Assembly (NCBI RefSeq): GCF_004519315.1
Contig: NZ_SOZE01000011.1
Location: forward strand, 105,850-169,849
DNA length: 64,000 nt
Reading direction: 5' to 3'
DNA from: Mucilaginibacter psychrotolerans
Lineage (GTDB): Bacteria > Bacteroidota > Bacteroidia > Sphingobacteriales > Sphingobacteriaceae
Shown here: in pieces, positions 8,838 to 16,384 of the stretch
Layout of the letters: the number at the start of each line of letters is the position of its first letter
Numbering within the stretch: position 1 is the stretch's first letter
Program-made: the position numbers and the translations under genes
The notes under the pieces: generated by a model
Seen by the model: the letters and a program-made list of their open reading frames with translations, nothing else
What the model was told of the DNA's origin: nothing
Database searches by the model: none

Positions 8838-9064
8838 CATTTCGACACCGCGCAGGTATCGCTGGTACTTACTCCACCTATTAAGTCACAAGTACATAAT
8901 TGGCCGGTACAGCTGCCGTTTTGCGTACGGTCCCCGCCTGGCGTACTAATAACCTTTGAGCATGAGCCTGAACATTTTGTACCGCCTTCCAAAACGCCAC
9001 CAAACACATTTTTCATTTGTGAACGGGAGAGCAATTCGCCACCCATACCGATTTTTTTTAACAT
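8837..9064 (-). CDS. Double-glycine leader, Cys-rich secreted peptide 1
   Basis: A 75-residue precursor. The leader ends LLSRSQMKNVFGG (residues 11-23), the Bacteroidota-style GG leader recognised by C39 transporters. The predicted mature part is 52 residues beginning VLEGGTKCSGSCSK and holds six Cys (two early, four late), rich in Gly, Ser and Thr. The even Cys count and the neighbouring VKOR and TlpA genes suggest three disulfides. It follows the VKOR-thioredoxin gene by 78 bp and precedes a hairpin and TlpA copy A. Bacteriocin or signalling activity is a guess; only leader processing and export are well supported. Confidence 0.85.
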   Translation of the reverse strand: MLKKIGMGGELLSRSQMKNVFGGVLEGGTKCSGSCSKVISTPGGDRTQNGSCTGQLCTCDLIGGVSTSDTCAVSK

Positions 9065-9142
9065 AGGAAAAAAATTAAGAATGATTGTTTTTTGCCGCCT
9101 ATTTTATCGCCCGGCTGCATGCAGGGCTACTTTCGCACTGTT

Positions 9143-10786
9143 TTAGACAGAAAGAAAATATTTTAGATCAGCTACGGTGTATTTATCAGGCAATTCACGA
9201 CCATTGATGAAAAAGGTTGGTGTGGACGTGATGTCAGTTTGGTCACACCAGTCACGCATGGCGTTTATTTTACTTACCTGCCTTTCAACCGCTCCGTTCA
9301 GTGGGTATTTTACGGCAAATTTCTCATAATTTTTTTCCTCGGGGAGGTACCAGTCGTCTAAAGCGTGCCTGATCATCAGCTCGTTACCACTTTCTGCAAT
9401 AGCGAGCAAATGTTTCGCCGGGATAGCGCCAGTATCATAACCATGTCCGTAAGAATTAAAGATGATCTGAAGTTTGACATCAGAATTATTGTCAAGCAAA
9501 TCTTCTATTAACGGATGTGCTTTTGAACACGGGCCGCAATAAGGTGCACAAACTTTTATCAAGGTATTTTTCGCATCGGGGTTTCCGATGGTAATTCCAA
9601 GACCCGCTGTACTAACAGATAAGTATTTTTGCTTTGATAATAATGCTTCAAATATCTCAGGATTATGCTTTAACCTTTGCAATTGGGTGTTCAGACGGTT
9701 AGCTTCCTTCGCTTTTTTTAAAGCTGGCAAGAAAAAATTGATTGTAAAAAAAGAGATTGCAAATGAGACCATTGCTTTGATTATCCAATCCAAGCTCAGG
9801 TTCGATGAGTGGAACATTCCATACCATCCACCCGCTATCGCTGTTATCAACTGCAATCCCAGGATGGCCTGTATGGACAAACACAACAAACACCATTGCT
9901 TGGCTATACGCCATTGATAATATACCGAGAAAACAATGTAAACAGAAGCAAACCCGCTTATCCAGGCACATACTGATTCCGTAACCGAATTGGTAATACC
10001 GCCGAAAAACAATAGTAAAAACATCCCGGCGAAATAACTAAAACCAAGGACACTCCAGCTTATGCCCATGACATGAGATGCTTTGGATTTCAGTATGGCG
10101 CTACAGTTTGTTTTTTTTCCTGAACTACAAATTTGTTGAAGAAACGGGTTATGTTGATCAACCTCATACCAAAGCAGAAGACTACTGACCGCAATTCCCG
10201 CTACTACCAATATCGTGAATAGAAAAGGGAACATGGCGCCGATGCCGTCTGTCATAAACGCTAATACGCCGGTTAGGATTGCTAGAGCCGGAATGAAACT
10301 AAGTGTGAGAAATTGAAACAGCTGTTTTCGTCTTTCCCTCGTTCTGATTTGCGCATAACCCCGCTCACCGGAGCGTGGACCTGCTTCAGCCAACAGTACA
10401 ATCCCTACACATCTTTCCAAAAACTTTTCCTTTTGGCTAACGCACCATTGGCTTTTTTCTGGATCAAAAAATGTCACCTGTGTTAGGTCAAAGGATTTAA
10501 CTACTGAAAAAAAGGAATCTCGATGTTTAACACCCTTCAGTTGTGCAATGTATGGGCATGGTATATCGGCAAATTTGTCAAGCTCGATTTTAACACCTTC
10601 GTTTTCAATTCCATAAGTTGTAAAAACATCGCTGATGCTGAGCAAGCTCGGGAAATCGGGATGCTCTTCAATCTCTTTCTTTAGTGTCGTGGCCGAAATT
10701 TTAACGTCCAGCAGTTTTGAAATGAGAAGTGCTGCTTCAAAAGGATTACTTTTTGGTTCAAAAAGACGCTTTAAAATAGATTGCAT
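9143..10786 (-). CDS. C39-like / VKOR / thioredoxin fusion membrane protein
   Basis: A 547-residue disulfide-forming membrane protein. The N-terminal ~140 residues look like a C39 peptidase fold (HPDFPSLLSISDVFTTYG; His88; FFDPE), but the catalytic Cys is absent, so it probably binds rather than cuts. A VKOR domain follows (about 155-355) with loop cysteines C220 and C228 and the membrane CxxC QWCLLC (299-302). A C-terminal thioredoxin/DsbA-like domain has CGPC (417-420) and the cis-Pro stretch TSTPTFFING. Together this is a DsbB plus DsbA in one chain, expected to pass electrons from exported thiols to quinone. The degenerate C39 domain could hold the GG leader of the peptide encoded 78 bp downstream. 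A promoter lies at 11000-11031. Confidence 0.92.
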   Translation of the reverse strand: MQSILKRLFEPKSNPFEAALLISKLLDVKISATTLKKEIEEHPDFPSLLSISDVFTTYGIENEGVKIELDKFADIPCPYIAQLKGVKHRDSFFSVVKSFDLTQVTFFDPEKSQWCVSQKEKFLERCVGIVLLAEAGPRSGERGYAQIRTRERRKQLFQFLTLSFIPALAILTGVLAFMTDGIGAMFPFLFTILVVAGIAVSSLLLWYEVDQHNPFLQQICSSGKKTNCSAILKSKASHVMGISWSVLGFSYFAGMFLLLFFGGITNSVTESVCAWISGFASVYIVFSVYYQWRIAKQWCLLCLSIQAILGLQLITAIAGGWYGMFHSSNLSLDWIIKAMVSFAISFFTINFFLPALKKAKEANRLNTQLQRLKHNPEIFEALLSKQKYLSVSTAGLGITIGNPDAKNTLIKVCAPYCGPCSKAHPLIEDLLDNNSDVKLQIIFNSYGHGYDTGAIPAKHLLAIAESGNELMIRHALDDWYLPEEKNYEKFAVKYPLNGAVERQVSKINAMRDWCDQTDITSTPTFFINGRELPDKYTVADLKYFLSV

Positions 10787-10853
10787 AAAGTTTAGGAGTA
10801 TTATTAAGACTTATCCTGAATTGCTTAAATAGATGCTTATCGGTCAGCCGACA

Positions 10854-10973
10854 TTAGAGATAATGTATCAACACAGGCATCAACATAACAGCATCCGTTA
10901 CAGAGTGAGCCAGAAAAGTGCAAAGCCCGTTTAATATTGCGGAATTACAAGATTGTTTTTCGAAGAAAGACAT
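10854..10973 (-). CDS. Possible 39-residue leader ORF
   Basis: Small open frame MSFFEKQSCNSAILNGLC... in the about 200-base 5' leader of the VKOR gene. Its ATG aligns with the start codon position of VKOR copy 2 (MPFFKKYSNPEAVL) and of the degenerate copy at 17785, relative to the shared upstream repeat, so it may be a remnant of an older VKOR start or a small peptide gene. A second frame over 10836-10930 reads SLCNGCCYVDACVDTL and is also Cys-rich but has no start codon. Neither has a recognisable GG leader. Low confidence that anything is translated. Confidence 0.25.
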   Translation of the reverse strand: MSFFEKQSCNSAILNGLCTFLAHSVTDAVMLMPVLIHYL

Positions 10974-10980
10974 GATATTT

Positions 10981-11171
10981 TGACAGGTTTAATGTTAGAT
11001 AAAACTATTACATTCAACGCAATATTCCAAATAAATTTTCAATAAAATTAAAAACCAAGTAGAAATACGGGGCTCAAACGAAAGCAACAGCCCTATTTAA
11101 CAGGTTTAGGCCCATAATTTACCCATTGGTTAATTACATCATCGAAAATTAACACGCATTGACTTGTCATA
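10981..11171. repeat. Module upstream repeat, copy 1
   Basis: About 190 bp of non-coding DNA that is recognisably the same as 14555-14753, and in part as 17800-17886. Shared words include AATATTCCAAATAA, TTTCAATAAAATTAA, AGTAGAAATACGGGG and CATTGGTTAATTA. It carries the promoter described at 11000-11031 and abuts a fragment of the transporter gene (11172-11264), marking a tandem-duplication joint. Confidence 0.8.
11000..11031 (-). promoter_or_regulatory. Promoter of the VKOR-peptide module 1 (repeat copy 1)
   Basis: On the minus strand TTTG (11028-11031) and TAGTTTTA (11000-11007) are separated by 20 bases, close to the Bacteroidota TTTG-N19-TAnnTTTG pattern. The same pair at the same spacing is kept in two other copies of this upstream repeat (14571-14602 and 17814-17845), which supports function. 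It would give a 5' leader of about 200 bases before the VKOR ATG at 10786. Confidence 0.55.
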
Positions 11172-11264
11172 TCAGAACGAATTGCGCCCATAATGCTTAG
11201 CCCCCATGCGCAGGCAGGTTGGGCCGCAGTCCATTTGATCTGGTTGCTTGTAGCAAGGGAAAGA
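11172..11264 (-). pseudogene. Orphan stub of the C39 transporter gene, copy 1
   Basis: Translates as SFPCYKQPDQMDCGPTCLRM, then GAKHYGRNSF and a stop, matching residues 2-30 of the intact transporter at 7300 (MRFPHYKQPDQMDCGPTC...) with few changes; the start codon is lost. After the shared GRN the sequence passes straight into the module upstream repeat. The same break occurs at 14713-14829, as expected if a tandem duplication joined transporter codon ~30 to the promoter of the next module. Confidence 0.85.
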
Positions 11265-11331
11265 CGTAGTTATTGTTAAGCGTGTGGTATTCAATTTAAA
11301 ACTGGCATCAGCACCCTGGTAATTGAATTGC

Positions 11332-12532
11332 TTATTCTTTCGGTATTAATTTCTCCATTTCTTTAGACAGTTCGTAGCGGTGTAAATTTTTCGCAATCAT
11401 ATTTTCGTTCTTGTCAATCAAACAATTAGCGGGTATGCCTGTAATTTTATAAAGCTTATAATTATCTGTTTTTGCCATAACCACGCCCCGGTCCTGCGCT
11501 CCCCCTATCTCAGATGCGGTCTTTAAAAGCTTTACGGATATTGGCGTTCTTGCTCTCCTCAACAAGTGCATCAACGTCTGCCGCATTAGCGTTTTGAGGA
11601 TCTTTATAGTAATTCATCGCAAAAAAATATAAAAAATATTCCCTGATAAAAGGATTGGGGTAATTCTTTATATCGCTGTAAAGACGATCATAGTCCTTTC
11701 TGCTCGTTAAATGATTGAACTTTACATTTACCAGTCTTTTAAAGTACCCCCTGAACACATTTTCCATTGCAAATGAAAGACTGGTATCGGCAGGGTTAAA
11801 TTTTGTATTTGTAAAAGCGCTGTCTATCAAACTGCCGAACTTAGCCAACTGGGGATGTTTATTTTCCTGAAACTCCTGCTCGTAGTAATACAAATCAAAC
11901 AAAAAATCTATTCTTCGTTTCCTGCTCAAGTAATCGATCAATGGTTTAGCGCATCCTTTCTTTGTAAACAGGGGTTGAAGAAAATCATCATTCATCTGAT
12001 AGAACTTAACAAGGTCGTCGTAAAAGTGCTGAACGTTTTGATCATACTTAACATTTTTTGAGTCAGGCTTGTGTTTTGAAAGTGTACGGTTAAACATATA
12101 ATTTGAAAACATATAGTTACTACTGTTCTTTCCATAAGCAATAAGACTATCTTGGTCTGAGTTCCAATCCGGTCCCACCATTTTGTAGGTCAATTGCACA
12201 CTATCTCCGGGGGTAATGTAAATTGGCCTGTAATTAAGATACACCATTTCCGGTTTGTCAGATCGGTATTTCAACAGGTAATGATGATCATCTATTTTTG
12301 AAACATTGAAAAAAGCAGACCTGGGCAAGTTATAACCTCTCTTTAATAGTATGCGTAACTCGTCGTCAGAGGGCCTCTCCAAATTGTAACTGCGGGGCTG
12401 TTCAAAAAAGTTGAGCTGTTCAACATTGATATCTGTGATGTTCTTCAAAGTGATAGCAATGCTCGATGTTTTCTGTGCGTGTCCGATATAAAAAGAGCAT
12501 GTTAGGCACAACATCAAAAAAAAATTCTTCAT
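11332..12532 (-). pseudogene. TlpA-like thioredoxin with the redox core deleted
   Basis: Positions 12532-11510 encode a 340-residue protein with signal peptide (MKNFFLMLCLTCSFYIGHAQ) and the N-terminal domain of a TlpA protein, ending KAFKDRI and stop. The last part of a TlpA fold (LYKITGIPANCLIDKNENMI) continues in another frame to 11332. The middle of the thioredoxin domain, including the CxxC, is missing, so the gene is broken by deletion and frameshift. The long N-terminal product could still be made but would have no redox site. It follows GG-peptide 2, the position held by TlpA copy A behind GG-peptide 1. Confidence 0.75.
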
Positions 12533-12598
12533 AATTTTAAAGGTTAAATTATTTATAAAACCAGCAACCCGGAGTTAAGCCCGGGTTGCTTAGGTTGA

Positions 12599-12841
12599 TT
12601 AACACCAGAACGAACCGGTAGCGGGATTACTGCAAAAGTTATGACACCCTGAAGGGTTTGATGTTTGATTACAGTTCCCTGTTCCGGTGGAACCATCAGC
12701 GGACTGATGGGCGATTGTGCCACCGTAAGCTGTACATCCGCCGTTTGCACATGGGTTACCATTGTCTCCTCCGGGGCCAGCTAATACCCCACCTAAAACG
12801 TTCTTCATCTCAGCACGGCTGAGTTTGTTAAAATTTGACAT
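12599..12841 (-). CDS. Double-glycine leader, Cys-rich secreted peptide 2
   Basis: An 80-residue precursor. The leader NKLSRAEMKNVLGG (residues 5-18) matches that of peptide 1 (LSRSQMKNVFGG). The predicted 62-residue mature part begins VLAGPGGDNGNPCANGGC, has six Cys, is rich in Gly, Asn, Ser and Thr, and ends in FWC. Apart from the VL start, the mature sequence is unlike peptide 1, while leader and Cys number are kept, as in a family under diversifying selection. It lies 104 bp behind the second VKOR-thioredoxin region and 66 bp before the broken TlpA gene. It should be cut and exported by the PCAT at 5123-7300. Confidence 0.85.
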   Translation of the reverse strand: MSNFNKLSRAEMKNVLGGVLAGPGGDNGNPCANGGCTAYGGTIAHQSADGSTGTGNCNQTSNPSGCHNFCSNPATGSFWC

Positions 12842-12945
12842 AAATAGAAACTTAATTAATTGTTACTTTTGCCGTAACCACGCCCCGGCAATTTTGGCGG
12901 TATGTATGTAAAGTGCATACTCCTTTACTTTCGCGAGAAGTTTCT

Positions 12946-13602
12946 TTATTGCTGTGCCAATAGGTATTTAATATCTTTTAACTGGTACTCTTTTGGTAAA
13001 CGGTATCCGTTTATCAACAAGGTGGGCGTGGCTTTTACTTCTGCCATATCGCACCACTCTTTTTGCTTTTCTATTTTATAGTATTTGGTGGCATCAAGGT
13101 TTACCGGGTACCCTTTAGCCCAATCATCGTAATTCTTTCGCTTTTGGCCATACCATTCGTGCAGAGCCCGTTTAACAGTGCCCTTGTCTGGCAATTCGTT
13201 TAAAGCCATCATGTGGCGCGCTACAGGAGTTCTAATATCGTTTTCATCATTGTTGGCCGTAAACACAATCCTTACTTGTATATCTAAATTATTGTCCAGC
13301 CAATTGTTTAGTACTTCATGAGTATCTACACAAGGCTGGCAAAAGGGGTTGGTTACCATGGTAATGATGTTGCCGGCTTCTACATTGCCTAATACGATGC
13401 TCCAGTCTTCATCCGGCAAAGCAAACTTAGGCTGGTCTGTTAATAGCCTGTTAAATAATTCAGCACTATACTTAAAGGCTTGTAGCTGCGCTCTTAACGG
13501 ATTTACCTGCTGTGCTCTTAACAAAACAGGCCTGGCCAGTAACCATACAACAACCGGCAATGCAAAACATATAAACAGGTTAATAATGCTGTTCATATCC
13601 AT
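12946..13602 (-). CDS. Thioredoxin half of VKOR copy 2 (split or frameshifted)
   Basis: Reads MDMNSIINLFICFALPVVVW... from an ATG at 13602 (218 residues): one membrane segment, then a DsbA-like thioredoxin domain with CQPC (NPFCQPCVDTH) and the cis-Pro stretch KATPTLLING. It aligns with the last ~210 residues of the 9143-10786 protein, including its last membrane helix. It is in another frame from the VKOR part (13580-14545) and overlaps it by 23 bases. Removing one T from the run near 13617-13621 would fuse the two. It may be a true frameshift, a sequencing error, or two coupled genes, since the ATG at 13602 is well placed for coupled translation. Confidence 0.7.
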   Translation of the reverse strand: MDMNSIINLFICFALPVVVWLLARPVLLRAQQVNPLRAQLQAFKYSAELFNRLLTDQPKFALPDEDWSIVLGNVEAGNIITMVTNPFCQPCVDTHEVLNNWLDNNLDIQVRIVFTANNDENDIRTPVARHMMALNELPDKGTVKRALHEWYGQKRKNYDDWAKGYPVNLDATKYYKIEKQKEWCDMAEVKATPTLLINGYRLPKEYQLKDIKYLLAQQ

Positions 13603-14545
13603 TACCGCAAAAGGCTGCTTTAAAAAGGCTGCCAAGGGTAAATTCCAGCCAAAGCAACGCCTGCACCGCACAGCATAAAACACACCATTGTTTGGCAATA
13701 CGCGCCTGGTAATAAATCGAATAAAAGGTGTACGGCAAGCTTACTATATTGAGGATGGCGAGGGTTTGTAAAAGGGCTACACTGCCACCGCCGAATAAAA
13801 GCGCCAGCCAACTGCCCGCGAAATAGAAGAAACCTACTTCGCTCCAACTGAGCCCTTTAAATACTTTGGCCGCGTCAGAAGAAATAATGGCGTTACAATT
13901 TGTTTTGCTACTGCCGCCGCAAAGCACTTGCACCAGTGGGTTGTTTTTATCAATACTTTGCACCAGTAGCAGTATGGCAACTGTTAACCCGCCGGTTTTA
14001 AAAAGCGAAGCAAGCAGCAATTGCCAGCTGTGATGATATAAAGGCGCAGCATATGCGCTCACCGCGGTCAGCAGTATTAACGCTAGTAAAGTAAGCGCGA
14101 GCACGGCAGGGGCATTCTCTTTTATATGATCAACAAGACTAGGTTGCCGGCTTTTCACGGCGCTTACGTCATCCGGCACCAGTACAACGCCGCCAAAAAG
14201 CGTTTTAAACTCGGGGAGTTTAATGTGCTGCGCTCTGCTATGCTGGTGACTAACAGTTACGGTTTTATCATCCATGGCCGTTACCAGCATAAACTCTGCT
14301 CCACCGCTACGGGTATGGGCAATAAACGGGCAAGGCACATCTGCTAATTCATCCGGGGAAATGCGGTAGGCACCTGCTTCAATGTCGAAATTATTTAATA
14401 CATCGTTTAAGGCTAAAAGCGAGTTATACTCGGGGTGGATACTTAGTTCATCAATAACATCAGCAATTTTAACAGGAGACCCCAAAATTTTTAAAAGACC
14501 TATTAATACAGCTTCGGGGTTTGAATACTTTTTAAAAAAAGGCAT
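13580..14545 (-). CDS. C39-like / VKOR membrane protein, copy 2 (lacks fused thioredoxin)
   Basis: A 321-residue protein from the ATG at 14545 (MPFFKKYSNPEAVL). The N-terminal C39-like domain has no catalytic Cys (HPEYNSLLALNDVLNNF), as in copy 1. The VKOR domain follows, with loop cysteines in LCGGSSKTNC and the membrane CxxC QWCVLC. The frame ends at 13580, just before the helix that joins VKOR to thioredoxin in copy 1, and the rest continues in another frame (12946-13602). It is preceded by the same upstream repeat and promoter as copy 1 and followed by GG-peptide 2. Whether the two halves are made as separate working proteins or the gene is dead cannot be settled from sequence alone. Confidence 0.8.
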   Translation of the reverse strand: MPFFKKYSNPEAVLIGLLKILGSPVKIADVIDELSIHPEYNSLLALNDVLNNFDIEAGAYRISPDELADVPCPFIAHTRSGGAEFMLVTAMDDKTVTVSHQHSRAQHIKLPEFKTLFGGVVLVPDDVSAVKSRQPSLVDHIKENAPAVLALTLLALILLTAVSAYAAPLYHHSWQLLLASLFKTGGLTVAILLLVQSIDKNNPLVQVLCGGSSKTNCNAIISSDAAKVFKGLSWSEVGFFYFAGSWLALLFGGGSVALLQTLAILNIVSLPYTFYSIYYQARIAKQWCVLCCAVQALLWLEFTLGSLFKAAFCGNGYEQHY

Positions 14546-14554
14546 ATTTAACAA

Positions 14555-14753
14555 TAGGTTTAAGCCGAGTTTAAGTTATTGCATTAAAAGCAATATTCCA
14601 AATAAACTTTCAATAAAATTAAAAATCGAGTAGAAATACGGGGTTTACACGGAAAAAACAGCCTTATAAAACAGCCTTTGGTTAATGTTTTACACATTGG
14701 TTAATTATGCCTTCACAAATTAACATGTACTGATTTGTAATAAAAGAACCAAT
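14555..14753. repeat. Module upstream repeat, copy 2
   Basis: Non-coding DNA homologous to 10981-11171, running from the VKOR start to the C39 stub. Long matched words such as CAATATTCCAAATAAA and ACACATTGGTTAATTA make the relation clear. Here the repeat sits directly at the VKOR start, whereas copy 1 has an extra ~200 bases between repeat and gene. Confidence 0.8.
14571..14602 (-). promoter_or_regulatory. Promoter of module 2 (repeat copy 2)
   Basis: TTTG (14599-14602) and TAACTTAA (14571-14578) on the minus strand, spaced 20 bases, in the same place within the shared upstream repeat as the copy-1 promoter. The -7 element is weaker here. The expected transcript start is about 20-25 bases before the VKOR ATG at 14545. 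Confidence 0.5.
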
Positions 14754-14829
14754 TGCGCCCAAAATGCTTCGCCACCGTGCGCAGGCAGGTTGGGCCGCAG
14801 TCCATTTGGTCGGGTTGGGCGTAATGAGA
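14713..14829 (-). pseudogene. Orphan stub of the C39 transporter gene, copy 2
   Basis: Translates as HYAQPDQMDCGPTCLRTVAK, then HFGRNWFF..., matching transporter residues 5-29 including the active-site DCGPTC, then runs into unrelated codons and a stop at 14713. The match ends at GRN exactly as in the stub at 11172-11264, showing that both come from the same duplication joint. Confidence 0.85.
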
Positions 14830-14877
14830 TGATGTCAGCTTAATTATATTTTACAATAACTACAGCACTTAAAATCC

Positions 14878-16188
14878 TCAACGCTTTAACGAATCAAAGT
14901 AGGCGAATAGACGTTTTAGCCCAGTATCAGCCACACCACGGTAAATGACTTTTCCGGAAGGATCAATAAGCACGGAAGTAGGGAAGGCATTAACCTTATA
15001 TCTGTCAACAATCCCACCCCGTGCATCTTTATCATCCATTAAGTGTATCCAGTTCATGTTATTAGTCTCGATCAATTTCTTCAGCTTAATTTTATCAGCA
15101 TCGCGATCATAAGCGATGCTGACAAACTGTATACTGTTTTTGTATTTGTCATTAGCAGCTCTTAATTCTGGTATAAGATTTATACAGGGCACACACCACG
15201 ACCCCCAAAAATCAATTAAGACATATTTACCCTTGAGCCTCTTGAGCGAGAACGGACCGTTGGTAATCAAATCCTTAGCGATTATATTTGGGGCCAGGGT
15301 ACCCACATCCGCCCCTTTATAGGCGCTTTTGCCCGCAGGCGTTAATTGCAGTTGATTGTTTTCGAAGGATAGTATGGTGTATAAATTACCATCAAATTCT
15401 AACGTATCGGTATTTTTGTAATAATAATTATTGTTGTTCCTCGCATCGTAAGGAAGCTTTTGGATATTGACGGAATACGCTCCCCGGGGGCGCAATTCGT
15501 TATAGTCTTTAATGGTAAAAAGGTACTTCTTTTCATTAATAACTACGATGGCTTGTCTATTATAAAAAACCTCGTTTAAACCCACATCCAAATTCTTTTC
15601 AGATACAGACTTGTAAAAATCATCAGCAAATGCCGTCTCGAATGCTTTTAACTGCAATGGCACGTTTGCTTGCATAACTTGTTGCCCGTTGTAATAACTT
15701 ATAGTGGCGTAAACAATCGGAGCCAGATTTACCTGATTAGAATCTTCAAAAATGTATTCCTTATCATCGCTAAGGTCGTGGTTGTTATTTGCATCGATTG
15801 TAACATGTTTCCTACCGTTACTATCTAGCCCTGTAACTAAATAAATGAAGTTGCCCGGAATAGACTGTTTGGATAGAAAAGTGGTATCGTAGTTATTCTC
15901 TGTTGCATACCGTTTAAAGAAAGTTACTCCACCGGCTGAATTGAGTGCGGTTTCATATCGCGCCTGTAATGAATAATAGGTAAACTTACGTAGAGACCAA
16001 AATGGATAATGTTTATAGGGAATATTGGCAATAACCGAACTATCATTTGAAACCCATACCGCATGTTCCGAAGTGGAAAAAGTAGTGTCTGTTTTCAACC
16101 GGACAGAAATTATCTGCGCTTTAATAGTCTTATCTAACGTAAAACACATTGCCAACACAGTTAACACAACTATTTTTATCTTCTTCAT
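14878..16188 (-). CDS. TlpA-like thioredoxin with long N-terminal domain
   Basis: A 436-residue exported protein: signal peptide MKKIKIVVLTVLAMCFTL..KAQ, a family-specific beta-rich domain of about 270 residues containing a calcium-loop-like stretch (DANNNHDLSDDKEY), and a C-terminal TlpA domain with WCVPC and the cis-Pro stretch AFPTSVLI. It is diverged from copies A and B, so it is a different member of the same locus. The codons just behind it are the C39 stub at 14713-14829, the position the intact transporter holds behind TlpA copy A, so it appears to be the TlpA gene of the third module. Confidence 0.88.
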   Translation of the reverse strand: MKKIKIVVLTVLAMCFTLDKTIKAQIISVRLKTDTTFSTSEHAVWVSNDSSVIANIPYKHYPFWSLRKFTYYSLQARYETALNSAGGVTFFKRYATENNYDTTFLSKQSIPGNFIYLVTGLDSNGRKHVTIDANNNHDLSDDKEYIFEDSNQVNLAPIVYATISYYNGQQVMQANVPLQLKAFETAFADDFYKSVSEKNLDVGLNEVFYNRQAIVVINEKKYLFTIKDYNELRPRGAYSVNIQKLPYDARNNNNYYYKNTDTLEFDGNLYTILSFENNQLQLTPAGKSAYKGADVGTLAPNIIAKDLITNGPFSLKRLKGKYVLIDFWGSWCVPCINLIPELRAANDKYKNSIQFVSIAYDRDADKIKLKKLIETNNMNWIHLMDDKDARGGIVDRYKVNAFPTSVLIDPSGKVIYRGVADTGLKRLFAYFDSLKR

Positions 16189-16199
16189 TCGCGCTTAAA

Positions 16200-16312
16200 T
16201 TAGCCAGCTTCCTGTTATTGATATAATTGAAATACATATAATTCCCGGCATTTACGCCCTTTGCAAACACGCTATCTATTTGCACGTCCATAGTTTTCCA
16301 AAAAAACAAAGG
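16200..16312 (-). pseudogene. Fragment of a TlpA N-terminal domain
   Basis: In one minus-strand frame this reads FFWKTMDVQIDSVFAKGVNA and continues NYMYFNYINNRKLANLS. It resembles the N-terminal domain of the broken TlpA gene at 11510-12532 (DSLIAYGKNSSNYMFSNYMF). No start, signal peptide or redox domain is attached, so it is probably a leftover of another TlpA copy lost in rearrangement. The longer frame runs into the gene at 16188. Confidence 0.45.
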
Positions 16313-16384
16313 CATGTTGATTTGATTCGCGTGAGTATTAATGGCCAATTAGCTATTTCCATTTAACAGGCATTTCGGAGCTTG

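Noticed and set aside
13600..13630. Programmed frameshifting in VKOR copy 2
   Set aside because: The change needs +1 (or removal of one T) in a T5A3 run; there is no known slippery heptamer for -1 shifting, stop-codon context or clear stimulatory structure. Mutation, error or gene splitting is simpler.
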